Assembly: GCA_018657585.1 (NCBI GenBank)
Contig: JABHWX010000057.1
Span: 1-37,319, forward strand
DNA: 37,319 nucleotides
Source of the DNA: Phycisphaerae bacterium
Lineage (GTDB): Bacteria; Planctomycetota; Phycisphaerae; Phycisphaerales; SM1A02
Direction of reading: 5' to 3'
Shown here: one piece after another, positions 1 to 8,834 of the stretch
Layout of the letters: each line of letters opens with the position of its first letter
How positions within the stretch are numbered: position 1 is the stretch's first letter
Translations under genes and position numbers: made by a program
Notes under the pieces: generated by a model
Database searches by the model: none
What the model saw: the letters and a program-made list of their open reading frames with translations, nothing else
Told to the model about the DNA's origin: nothing

Positions 1-1
1 C

Positions 2-70
2 AATAAAGACTATCCCCGCCTTACCTCTGATGTAACCTCAGAAGAAGATGCAGAGGTGTTTTGTGGCTAA
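2..70 (+). CDS. Possible C-terminal end of an upstream CDS truncated by the window edge (…NKDYPRLTSDVTSEEDAEVFCG*)
   Basis: Open frame from base 2 to TAA at 68-70; too short to identify. Confidence 0.2.
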   Translation, partial: NKDYPRLTSDVTSEEDAEVFCG

Positions 71-185
71 AAACGATACTTTTGAGTGAAATAAGGATAA
101 TTGTAGAAAAACAGCACCCACATACGTGGCTTCTTTCTCTGAGGTAACCCATGAGGATGCATCTGCGTCTTCCTCAAAGGAAGAA

Positions 186-719
186 TTATGGACGTTTTTT
201 TATGATGACTGCAGGGTTACCACTGTAAATAGTGTGCGGATCCAAGTCGCGCATAGCAACACCCCTCGCGCCTAGAATTGCTGAGTCACCAACCGTGACA
301 TTTGGCCCCACGAAACTGTCAGCAGCAAGCCAAACATCGTCACAAATAGTAATTGGCGGCCGCAACAGTGGCATGTCATTTTTCGAATAGTCGTGTGTAC
401 CTGCGCATATATGTACATTTTGCGAAATAGAAACTCTGTCGCCAATCGTAACCTTTCCAAGACAATACACAATCGATCCATCTCCAAGACAACTGTTCTC
501 TCCCATCGTTAAATTCCACGGACATTCGATTTTTACTGTTCGACGAATCATGCATTCGTAATTGACTTTTGCGCCATAAGAACGAAGTAAAAATATGCGC
601 CACTTGTTACAAGTGTGGAATGAAAATCGAAAAAGTGTATTTTGCATAATTGCCCAAAGCAGTCGCCAAACCTTTTCTTGTGTTGTGTATGGGCTTATAT
701 GTCTATCTTCAGCAGCCAT
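186..719 (-). CDS. WcaF-like left-handed beta-helix O-acetyltransferase
   Basis: Hexapeptide-repeat pattern; CAGTHD active-site motif; PWNLTMGENSCLGD; C-terminal GNPAVIIKKRP. Confidence 0.85.
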   Translation of the reverse strand: MAAEDRHISPYTTQEKVWRLLWAIMQNTLFRFSFHTCNKWRIFLLRSYGAKVNYECMIRRTVKIECPWNLTMGENSCLGDGSIVYCLGKVTIGDRVSISQNVHICAGTHDYSKNDMPLLRPPITICDDVWLAADSFVGPNVTVGDSAILGARGVAMRDLDPHTIYSGNPAVIIKKRP

Positions 720-1554
720 CAGTTTGTTCCTGTTTCAGTTCGACAGTCTTCAGTGAAATTAATAACTCGTACGATGAGATAAATAAACAAAATCGAAACC
801 CTGTTACTCCATCAAGAAAACCCAAGCGAAGAAAATACATCCATATAAAACGGAAGAACCACCTCGCGGGTAACTTTGGATAGATATTGCGCTTAATCCA
901 ACGTCGGCGTTGCTGGGGGTTCCCGAAAAATTTTGCGTCAATTGTTTCATCTTTTTTGTTTTCTTGTTGAAGTATCTCCTTCGCCTCGAGTGTGGAATAG
1001 TGGTTGTGCTTCTCCATGTATAGTTCAAGACCTCGTCTATCCCAATGTTCCATGTGTCCGCGAAGTTCTTTGACCGATCCATCCACAACCATGTGTTCAT
1101 GTACTTCTCGTTCTTCATATCGCGCCTTCCCCCGTTTAAAGAATCGCACATTCCAACTTGGATAATATCCACAATGCCTAATGCGTTTTCCAAGAAAGAT
1201 AAAGTAACGATTGATATTAAATGCCGACTCAACAACTTGGTCTATTGGCTTCTTCGCAATTGCAAGAAGCTCATCCCGCAACTCAGGAAGAATCGCTTCA
1301 TCAGCATCAAGGAAGAAAATCCAATCTGCTTTTAAATCAAGGGTATCAAGTGCCCAATTTTTTTGTTTTGCGTAACCTAGCCATGGCTGTACGACTACTT
1401 CGGCGCCAGCGTCTCGAGCAATAGCAGATGTATTATCTGTAGATTCTGAATCAACAACCCACACCTTATCCGCCCACTGTAAAACACTTTCAAGTGCATA
1501 CGGCAAATTGATTGCTTCGTTTTTTACTGGAATAATGACTTCGATGTTAGACAT
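709..1554 (-). CDS. Family 2 glycosyltransferase (WaaE/KdtX-like)
   Basis: MSNIEVIIPVKNEAINLPYALESV…VWVVDSESTDNT…FFLDADE. The track ORF extends to 1620, but the natural ATG is at 1554, overlapping the upstream stop as TAATG. Confidence 0.85.
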   Translation of the reverse strand: MSNIEVIIPVKNEAINLPYALESVLQWADKVWVVDSESTDNTSAIARDAGAEVVVQPWLGYAKQKNWALDTLDLKADWIFFLDADEAILPELRDELLAIAKKPIDQVVESAFNINRYFIFLGKRIRHCGYYPSWNVRFFKRGKARYEEREVHEHMVVDGSVKELRGHMEHWDRRGLELYMEKHNHYSTLEAKEILQQENKKDETIDAKFFGNPQQRRRWIKRNIYPKLPARWFFRFIWMYFLRLGFLDGVTGFRFCLFISSYELLISLKTVELKQEQTDGC

Positions 1555-2063
1555 TAGTTTTGTTCGTACAACACACGACTTGTTCGTGGTTCTGCGGGTT
1601 CTCCAGTACAAATTGTCCAACTAGGGAGCTGACCGTCAACCATTCCCCTTGCTCCTACTACTACACCTGAGGAAATATGCGACCCTGGCATAACAACTGC
1701 ATCAGTAGCCACCCAGACATCATCTTCAATTTTGATTGGTGCCCTGCGCATTGTTTTACCCGCAGTCAAAGTATCTCCAACAACTGTTATCAATAGTGCA
1801 TACTGGCTAATCACGCATCGTTTTCCAATGTGAATTGGTTCGCCTGCCCGAATGACCGAGTTGTCACCAAAAACTACTAAGTCATCAGCCGTTACATTCC
1901 AAGGTTTATCGATAGTTACGCCCTTTCGCGTTCGAACCCTTTGCCCACACTTCATACCAAACAACTTTAATAGATTTGTTCGCACTGGATACGCAATGTG
2001 GGGGATGAACGCATAAAGCGGAGCACCAAAGTATTTCCATAAAAATGGTCTAATTTGGTTCAC
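1554..2063 (-). CDS. WcaF-like beta-helix acyltransferase paralog, apparently without the catalytic His
   Basis: Hexapeptide repeats and PWNVT motif shared with its neighbours; the C-A-G-[TS]-H-D position reads LLITVVGD. Confidence 0.75.
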   Translation of the reverse strand: MNQIRPFLWKYFGAPLYAFIPHIAYPVRTNLLKLFGMKCGQRVRTRKGVTIDKPWNVTADDLVVFGDNSVIRAGEPIHIGKRCVISQYALLITVVGDTLTAGKTMRRAPIKIEDDVWVATDAVVMPGSHISSGVVVGARGMVDGQLPSWTICTGEPAEPRTSRVLYEQN

Positions 2064-2629
2064 TCGATTACTCTCGCAGGATTCCCTTGAAGCTCACAAT
2101 TACCATTAACATTTCTGTAAACACTTGCCCTTGGGTGCACAATAGTGTTCGGCCCAAGTGACACGTTTGGGGCTATGTACGCGTCAATGCCTACAAACGA
2201 ATCGTTGCCGATTGTAATTGGAGGGCGAGTCAACGGAAATGTTGTATCCCGCATGTCATGGCTCCCAGCGCAAAGATGCGCCTTTGTGTCAATACGAACA
2301 TTGTCACCGAGAGTAATCGTGCCGAGTGTGTATAAAATTACTCGTTCCGAAACATGGCAGTTGTTTCCAACAGTTAAATTCCATGGAATGATGATTTCAA
2401 CGCTCCGAGAAAATGTACAACCGCGACCAATCTTTGCCCCAAAGAGACGAAGAACTACACTGCGAGCACACGGTAGACAAATCCAGATTGCTTTTCCAAG
2501 GGTACCCCAAATGAGCCGAACGAGTTTCTGTTTTGGTGTCCACACCGTTCGACGCTCTGGGGGGGCTTTTTCCATGGCCGATGTCTGAGCACCTGCAACG
2601 GCATTTTGTTTATTCTCTGTTGATTCCAT
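2060..2629 (-). CDS. WcaF-like left-handed beta-helix O-acetyltransferase
   Basis: SVEIIIPWNLTVGNN…CAGSHDMRDTTFPLTRPPITIGNDS…GNPARVIE. Likely start MESTENKQ at 2629 (track ORF extends to 2674); ATGA overlap with the downstream gene. Confidence 0.85.
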   Translation of the reverse strand: MESTENKQNAVAGAQTSAMEKAPPERRTVWTPKQKLVRLIWGTLGKAIWICLPCARSVVLRLFGAKIGRGCTFSRSVEIIIPWNLTVGNNCHVSERVILYTLGTITLGDNVRIDTKAHLCAGSHDMRDTTFPLTRPPITIGNDSFVGIDAYIAPNVSLGPNTIVHPRASVYRNVNGNCELQGNPARVIE

Positions 2630-2760
2630 ATAACTCCAAAACTCTCTATCGGAAGAATCATGACTCAGAAACACACAATAGATGTGGCATTCCTATGATG
2701 CCTAACAGCCAATAGGTCGATGATTGTTTTTCCAAGTGAGTACTACTACGAAATCCCCTT

Positions 2761-3564
2761 ATGAGTTCAGAAAACAACTGCAAAACCAGTTCCAATCAGT
2801 CGAACGATCGGCTTCGCGTGCTATTTGTTACAGAAGACGACCCCCTCTACGTGGTACAGTTCTTTTCTGTCTTTTTCGACGAATACCCGCGTGATAAGCT
2901 TGATATTATCGGAATAACTATTGTGGATGCATTTCATGAACCAATATGGAAAACCGCATGGAGGATGTTTCGCTTCTATGGATTGATTGATTTTGTTCGA
3001 CTTAGCCTTCGTTTTATCGGCGTAAAAGTAAGAAGCAAATCCATTAAAACGGAATCGCAAAAACACAATATCGACCTTATTCCAGCCTCTTCGATTAACG
3101 ATCAGGAGTACATCCAAACTGCTTCAAGTCTCGTTCCAGACGTCATCGTTTCAGTTGCTGCTCCAGAAATATTCCGACGTGGAATCCTCGACGTCCCTAG
3201 AATCAAGTGCATCAACATTCATAGCGGAAGGCTCCCCGTCTATCGTGGCATGATGCCTAACTTTTGGCAACTCCTTCATGGAGAGCCTCATGCAACAATT
3301 ACCGTACATGAGATGGCAGAAAAATTGGATGCTGGCGGAATCCTGAAGACTCTCGAATTCCCGCTCAAAGAATATGATTCACTCGACCGAGTAATAGTTG
3401 GTACAAAGCAAGAGGGTGCGCGACTCATGATGGATGTTCTTACTTCAATTGGAGAGGGCAGCTTACAAGCAACTCCACTTGATATGAGTAATGCATCATA
3501 CTTCTCATTCCCTAAACCCAAGGATGTTCGAGCACTTCGTAAACGTGGACACACGATGCTATGA
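2761..3564 (+). CDS. Formyltransferase family protein (methionyl-tRNA/sugar formyltransferase-like fold)
   Basis: INIHSGRLPVYRGMMPNFWQLLHGEPHATITVHEMAEKLDAGGIL matches the formyltransferase core N-x-H-x-G…LP.yRG…D.G. Confidence 0.85.
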   Translation: MSSENNCKTSSNQSNDRLRVLFVTEDDPLYVVQFFSVFFDEYPRDKLDIIGITIVDAFHEPIWKTAWRMFRFYGLIDFVRLSLRFIGVKVRSKSIKTESQKHNIDLIPASSINDQEYIQTASSLVPDVIVSVAAPEIFRRGILDVPRIKCINIHSGRLPVYRGMMPNFWQLLHGEPHATITVHEMAEKLDAGGILKTLEFPLKEYDSLDRVIVGTKQEGARLMMDVLTSIGEGSLQATPLDMSNASYFSFPKPKDVRALRKRGHTML

Positions 3565-4409
3565 GTTGGAAAGATACACAAACAACACCAGCTGCCATGT
3601 CCATTGACATTGAAGATTGGTTCCAAGTTCAAAACCTAGGCATTGACCCTAACCTTTGGGAATCAAATGAAAGACGAGTGGAACAAAATGTCGATCGAAT
3701 GTTAGAGTTGCTCAGTGAAAACGATGTTACGTGCACCTGTTTCTGTCTTGGGTGGATTGCGGAGAGACATCCAGAAACGATTAAGAAAATTGCTGCTGCT
3801 GGTCACGAAATTGCAAGCCACGGCTACAACCATGAACTTGCGTACGACTTAAGTCATGATCAATTTCGCAAAGACATCAGCGATGCAAAAAAAATACTTG
3901 AAGACTTAACGGGCAAACAAGTTATCGGTTACCGCGCGCCATGCTTCTCGATTACTGACTGGACAATCGACATTCTTCAAGAAGAAGGTTATACATACGA
4001 CTCCTCTTCATTTGCAACCATTGCCCACGATCGTTACGGCAGTTTAAGTGGGCTACAGAGCGGAGTTGTTGTACAAGAAATACGCGAAGGGTTCTATGAA
4101 GTTTGCGTGTCCTGTCTTGACTTCATGGGCAAACAATTGCCGTGGGCTGGTGGCGGGTATTTCCGCTTACTTCCTTACCCTATTTTCCGCGCGGGCGTTA
4201 GACGAATACTCAAAAAGAACCAGCCATACGTGTTCTATATTCACCCATGGGAAATTGATGGGGGGCAACCTCGTGTTAAAGGCATCAGTAAGCAACACAC
4301 GTTTCGTCACTACTTGAATCTAAAAAAATGTGACAAACGGTGGTCACGTCTGCTCGGAGATTTTAAGTGGATGACCGTAGCAGACCTGCTTGCCAACAAC
4401 ATTGATTAA
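3561..4409 (+). CDS. Polysaccharide deacetylase with DUF3473-type C-terminus (XrtA/PEP-CTERM-locus type)
   Basis: MSIDIEDWFQV…TCFCLGWIAERHPETIKKIAAAGHEIASHGYNHE…GYRAPCFSIT…FYIHPWEID; ATGA overlap with the upstream gene. Confidence 0.88.
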   Translation: MSWKDTQTTPAAMSIDIEDWFQVQNLGIDPNLWESNERRVEQNVDRMLELLSENDVTCTCFCLGWIAERHPETIKKIAAAGHEIASHGYNHELAYDLSHDQFRKDISDAKKILEDLTGKQVIGYRAPCFSITDWTIDILQEEGYTYDSSSFATIAHDRYGSLSGLQSGVVVQEIREGFYEVCVSCLDFMGKQLPWAGGGYFRLLPYPIFRAGVRRILKKNQPYVFYIHPWEIDGGQPRVKGISKQHTFRHYLNLKKCDKRWSRLLGDFKWMTVADLLANNID

Positions 4410-4430
4410 CCCAGGGATAATTTATTTTTT
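4405..4430 (+). terminator. Candidate intrinsic terminator between convergent genes
   Basis: ATTAACC-CAG-GGATAAT hairpin (one A/A mismatch) followed by TTATTTTTT. Confidence 0.45.
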
Positions 4431-5459
4431 GTAAATTTCTTTTGGGGGCTGATGCCACTGAGCGGATTCATTCTCGCCAACTTGCTTGTACCACTGTGCG
4501 GTTCTGTCAATACCTTCGCGAACACTTGCTTCTGCAACATATCCTGCATCGAGAATTTTCTGAGCTTCAAACTTGGTTTCATGAACAAATAGTTTTTTCA
4601 CACGAGCAGTTGATACTGGCAAGTTTTTGCCTGTCAAAGCAATGACTATATCAAAGGGTTTTGCGCCAAGGAGCAGCAACCACGTTGGGGGTCTAAATTT
4701 GGGCAACGGCTTCTTAAGCGATTCGTAACATGTTTTCGCAATTTCAACGCTCGTCAAATCTGGCTTGTCGATATAGTTGTAGATTGCAAATTTTTCATCG
4801 CATCCTTTATCAAGCAAGAACATAGTTGCTGGAACGATGTTCTCAATGTACGAAAGACTTTTTATGTTTGATGATCCCTTGGCAAAGAAAAACTTACCCT
4901 TATCGATTTGGCGAAGAAGAGAATACATATTTGCAAAATTATCCGGTCCGTATGTAACGGTAGGTCGAATCACAAGTGCGTGTCTTCCATCCCCTTTATT
5001 CACCCAAGCTTTAAGAACAACTTCGCCAGCAAGTTTTGATTTTCCGTAAAATGACTCTGGTTGTGGGAGTGTTTCTTCAGTCAGGGGTGGCGTTGCATCC
5101 CCATATACTGCTACTGTGGAATAAAACGTGATGCTTGTAATACCTAGTTCGTCCATGACAGATGTCATGATTTCAAGTCCACCTTCGTTCACATCAAAAT
5201 AAGTTTGTTCTTCAATACCAAAATCATGGTGTGCCGCGGCTAGATGGATTACTTCTTGGCAACCCCCAAAAGCATCCCTGACTGCTTCGGCATCTCGAAT
5301 ATCGCCCTGTACAAACCTATCATGTGGGCTTTTTTTGGATGGCTCGATAATGTCAAGAATCACTACTTCATCGCCACGTTCTTTGAGGAAACGGCAAAAG
5401 TAGGCGCCGATGAATCCAGAACCGCCAGTAACTACTATTTTCTTTGGTTGTGCGCTCAT
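4422..5459 (-). CDS. NAD-dependent epimerase/dehydratase or 3-beta-HSD family (SDR extended)
   Basis: IVVTGGSGFIGAYFCRFL Rossmann motif; FYSTVAVYGD…ESFYGKSKLAGE (YxxxK). Confidence 0.85.
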   Translation of the reverse strand: MSAQPKKIVVTGGSGFIGAYFCRFLKERGDEVVILDIIEPSKKSPHDRFVQGDIRDAEAVRDAFGGCQEVIHLAAAHHDFGIEEQTYFDVNEGGLEIMTSVMDELGITSITFYSTVAVYGDATPPLTEETLPQPESFYGKSKLAGEVVLKAWVNKGDGRHALVIRPTVTYGPDNFANMYSLLRQIDKGKFFFAKGSSNIKSLSYIENIVPATMFLLDKGCDEKFAIYNYIDKPDLTSVEIAKTCYESLKKPLPKFRPPTWLLLLGAKPFDIVIALTGKNLPVSTARVKKLFVHETKFEAQKILDAGYVAEASVREGIDRTAQWYKQVGENESAQWHQPPKEIYKK

Positions 5460-5552
5460 TGCAGGTATTTGTACTTTCTATTCCTCAATTATGGGTTGTT
5501 TGCGTTGAGAACTTGAATCATACCTTACTTGATTATTAAATAAAGATGGGTG

Positions 5553-7115
5553 TTATCGACTTTTACCAATCGCCCAGTGCAATTCTGGTCTTTTCATAAG
5601 AACGCTACCCAAAACGAATACAACAATTCCAGCAGCAACCGAACTTATGAGAGGCAATAGAGAGTCATTCCAATCACCGCCTGTTTTCCAGAGTTGGCTT
5701 ACAACTAGAGCAACAACAATTGACATTGCAATTGTAAGAACAGATGTTGCTACGAATGAGCGAATTACTTCTTGGTCAATCGGATTTGCAACGTGAGGGC
5801 GAATATATACAAGTAGCAAACTCACGTTCATAACCGCACAAATTGCTGTTGACCAAGCAAGACCACTTGCGCCGAGGGGGGTCCATATTAACAATACATT
5901 CAATACAAAATTTAGTGCAACACAAATTACAGCGATAGTGACTGGGGTTTTCATGTCACCCTTTGCATAAAAACCTCTCGTAAGGACTTGGATCATAGAG
6001 TACGCCCATACTGCTGACGAATATCCAAGTAATATTGAACCGACAGTAATAACATCTTCGCTCGTAAATTTATCGCCTTGAAATACTGCCGATACTAGTG
6101 GTTCGCGTATTAAAATCAGCCCAGCACTTGCTGGCAATCCTATATAGACAACTAACCGCAAACCCCTACGAATCATTGAAGAAAAAGAATCGTGCATCTT
6201 TGCTTGTTTAGCAAGAAGTGGATAGATTGCTGTTGCAACAGCAATTCCAAATACGCCTAGAGGAAATTGATACAAACGTTGTGCCCACGTTAACGAAGCC
6301 ATTGTTCCTTCCTGAAGGGGATACTGCAAACCAAAGAAAAAAGAACTTCCAAATAGATTTGACCAGTTTGCTACAAATCCATCAAGGAGTGTGTTCAGTT
6401 GCAAGGTTCCTAGCCCAACAACCATTGGCAGCATTCTCCTCGTCATAACTTTCAATTCGTTGTGAGCCGATTTTTTATTACGAGTAAACCAACCATGCTT
6501 TCTAAGAGCGAGCATTGACCATGCTACCTGTACCACTCCAGCAAAGACAACAGAAACACCAATCGCTGTCATGTGATGCATTGGGTTCGCAAAGACACCT
6601 ACGAGACCCACTGTTGCTGCAATCATAAACCCGTTCAATATAATTGGGGCCGTCGCGGTTGGCCCAAACTTATCATGTACGTGCAACATCGCACCAAAAA
6701 TTGCAACCAAACAAACAAGTGGCATGTAAGGCAACATCACCATAGTTAATTGAATGGAAATGTTTTCCCCTGTTTGAAACAGGAGAATCATCCAGAGCAC
6801 AAATTCGCCAAGCAACGTTAGCAGTCCTAGAAACAACACTAATTTAGAAATAGTGAGCGACGCAAATGCTTTTGCTAGTTGTGGGTCTTCTGTTTGTAGT
6901 TTTGTGTAACTTGGCAAAAAAGCTGCTGCAAGAGCGCCATCGCCAAATAGTCTACGAAACAGATTTGGTATCAAAAAAGCAAAACAAAACGCAGAAGTTA
7001 ATATCCCAGGTCCAAAAATTCTTGAGAGTGCACCATCCCTAACAAGCCCAAGAGATCTGCTCACGAGTGTTAATACACTGTTTGTACGTGTATTCTTTTC
7101 AAAGTTGTCACTCAT
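5553..7115 (-). CDS. murJ: Lipid II flippase MurJ (MviN family)
   Basis: LTLVSRSLGLVRDGALSRIFGPGILTSAFCFAFLIPNLFRRLFGDGALAAAFLPSY is the MurJ N-terminus; many TM helices. Likely start MSDNFEKN at 7115 (track ORF extends to 7175), overlapping the upstream stop as ATGA. Confidence 0.92.
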   Translation of the reverse strand: MSDNFEKNTRTNSVLTLVSRSLGLVRDGALSRIFGPGILTSAFCFAFLIPNLFRRLFGDGALAAAFLPSYTKLQTEDPQLAKAFASLTISKLVLFLGLLTLLGEFVLWMILLFQTGENISIQLTMVMLPYMPLVCLVAIFGAMLHVHDKFGPTATAPIILNGFMIAATVGLVGVFANPMHHMTAIGVSVVFAGVVQVAWSMLALRKHGWFTRNKKSAHNELKVMTRRMLPMVVGLGTLQLNTLLDGFVANWSNLFGSSFFFGLQYPLQEGTMASLTWAQRLYQFPLGVFGIAVATAIYPLLAKQAKMHDSFSSMIRRGLRLVVYIGLPASAGLILIREPLVSAVFQGDKFTSEDVITVGSILLGYSSAVWAYSMIQVLTRGFYAKGDMKTPVTIAVICVALNFVLNVLLIWTPLGASGLAWSTAICAVMNVSLLLVYIRPHVANPIDQEVIRSFVATSVLTIAMSIVVALVVSQLWKTGGDWNDSLLPLISSVAAGIVVFVLGSVLMKRPELHWAIGKSR

Positions 7116-7864
7116 AGTGCTTTTGCCCATGCGCAACGGGCACCAATAACGAGAACAAGCATCGCTAATACCCATTTATCTACATGAACAGTATGTGCTT
7201 TTAAAATAATTGCCACCGAAATTAAAATCGTCCCAAGTAGAATCAGCACTGCACTTTTTTTGTGTTTTAAAAAATCACATTTCACGCCAGACATTCGCTT
7301 GAGTAACATCAGCGCCCCGCCAATACTCACTATTGTCGCAAGTGCCATTGCCAAATCGCTTTCTTGTTTGTCAAAAAATTCAACGGATCCAAACCAAATT
7401 CCAGTGGAAATTGCGCAAAACAAAACGATTCCGGTCGCTGCAATTGCCATGCAATTTTTTGTGCTAGAAAGCGTATTTTGAACTGATTCTTTTACGGTCC
7501 GTAATTGTGGCGGGCGGAGGGCGCCATACCAACAAAGGGTCGCAAAAATTCCAAGTGATCCAGCGATGAAATCTTCGCTGGAAATTTCACGTTGAAGTGG
7601 AAGAATATCCTGTGTGGATTCATCAGCAAATGCCCACATTGTCATAATGAGCCAAAGAAAGCCTACGTTTCGTACCCAATTTGAGCACATAAACAAGAAA
7701 GTGAGGATTCCAAAGAAAACAAAATGCAAAAGTTTGTCTGGAGAGTCAAAGGTGGGATTCTCCACTGGTGGATCCTGTGGAAGGTGTGTGCCAATTGTTA
7801 GGCAAACCATCCAAACAACAAAGGCGACCCGAAAGTGCCAAACCATTCGGTCATGTTGCGTCAT
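7112..7864 (-). CDS. VanZ-like membrane protein with extra C-terminal TM region
   Basis: MVCLTIGTHLPQDPPVENPTFDSPDKLLHFVFFGILTFLF…WAFADESTQDILPLQREISSEDFIAGSLG resembles the VanZ family pattern. Confidence 0.75.
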   Translation of the reverse strand: MTQHDRMVWHFRVAFVVWMVCLTIGTHLPQDPPVENPTFDSPDKLLHFVFFGILTFLFMCSNWVRNVGFLWLIMTMWAFADESTQDILPLQREISSEDFIAGSLGIFATLCWYGALRPPQLRTVKESVQNTLSSTKNCMAIAATGIVLFCAISTGIWFGSVEFFDKQESDLAMALATIVSIGGALMLLKRMSGVKCDFLKHKKSAVLILLGTILISVAIILKAHTVHVDKWVLAMLVLVIGARCAWAKAL

Positions 7865-8711
7865 TGGGTATTTGGTTTACCTGCTCTGACTTGACTTCAA
7901 CTTCTACTGTAACTGTTTTTGTTGGATCAGCGTCAACCACACTTTGAGCAAGTTTTCTGTAATCCTTTGCGCCAGCACAATCGGGTTCGTAGTCAAAAAT
8001 CGTTTGCCCAAAACTTGGGGCTTCGGCAAGTTTTACATTTCGACGAATTGGTGGGTATAGTATTTTGCAGTTTTTCCAAGGCACAGCGGTTTCACGAGAT
8101 GAGTCGAAAAACCCTTGCAAGTCATCTACAACTTCTCGAGCGAGTTTAGTATTCTTTTCGTGCATACATAGAACGATGCCAGTAACTTGCAATCCTGGGT
8201 TCAATCCTCCCACAAGCATTTGTACTGTTTCAAACAATCGGCTCACTCCTTGTAGTGCAAGGAAGTGTGTTTGCATTGGGACAATTAACTCCTTCGATGC
8301 AGCAAGTGCATTGATGGTCAACAAGCCCAAACTTGGTGGGCAGTCAATCAGAATGTAATCGTACTTACCATCAATAGGAGCAAGTTTGCGTGAAAGCAAA
8401 TCATGGCGATCTGTTTTTGAAGCAAGTTCTGATTCAGCTGCGGCAAGACCCACTTCGCTTGTAACAAGGTCGATGTTTTCCCGCGCAACTAGAAGGGTGT
8501 CTTGTATCGTGACATCTTCTTCCATAAGCAAGTCATAAACCGAAGCTGATTCACTTTCAACACCAAAGTGCAAGCCGAGATGAGTCTGCGGGTCGAGATC
8601 TATAACAAGAATCTTGTTTCCTTGCAGGGCAAGAGCCCCAGCAAGATTTACCGTCGTCGTGGTTTTGCCTACCCCGCCCTTCTGATTCAATAATGAAATA
8701 ATTCTCGTCAC
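7851..8711 (-). CDS. parA: ParA/Soj chromosome-partitioning ATPase
   Basis: SLLNQKGGVGKTTTTVNLAGALA deviant Walker A; VIDLDPQ; DYILIDCPPSLGLLTINAL; GTG start. Confidence 0.93.
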   Translation of the reverse strand: MTRIISLLNQKGGVGKTTTTVNLAGALALQGNKILVIDLDPQTHLGLHFGVESESASVYDLLMEEDVTIQDTLLVARENIDLVTSEVGLAAAESELASKTDRHDLLSRKLAPIDGKYDYILIDCPPSLGLLTINALAASKELIVPMQTHFLALQGVSRLFETVQMLVGGLNPGLQVTGIVLCMHEKNTKLAREVVDDLQGFFDSSRETAVPWKNCKILYPPIRRNVKLAEAPSFGQTIFDYEPDCAGAKDYRKLAQSVVDADPTKTVTVEVEVKSEQVNQIPNDAT

Positions 8712-8717
8712 ATACGC

Positions 8718-8723
8718 AGTATA
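8718..8723 (-). promoter_or_regulatory. Candidate -10 element (TATACT) for parA, immediately upstream of the GTG
   Basis: TATACT read on the - strand, 6 nt before the GTG; no clear Shine-Dalgarno and a weak -35. Confidence 0.3.
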
Positions 8724-8834
8724 AACGACCAGCGGAATTGTTTATTTATTCAAACTTCAAATATCCGGTTGTGGTGGTGTTTATTTTATGAATACTTTTA
8801 TTAACCGTAAGTGTGACGACCATTTTGGGGTGCT

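Noticed and set aside
1-185. Acidic/serine-rich reading frames in the first 185 bases as a gene
   Set aside because: Only about 22 codons visible before a stop; cannot be identified beyond a possible CDS end.
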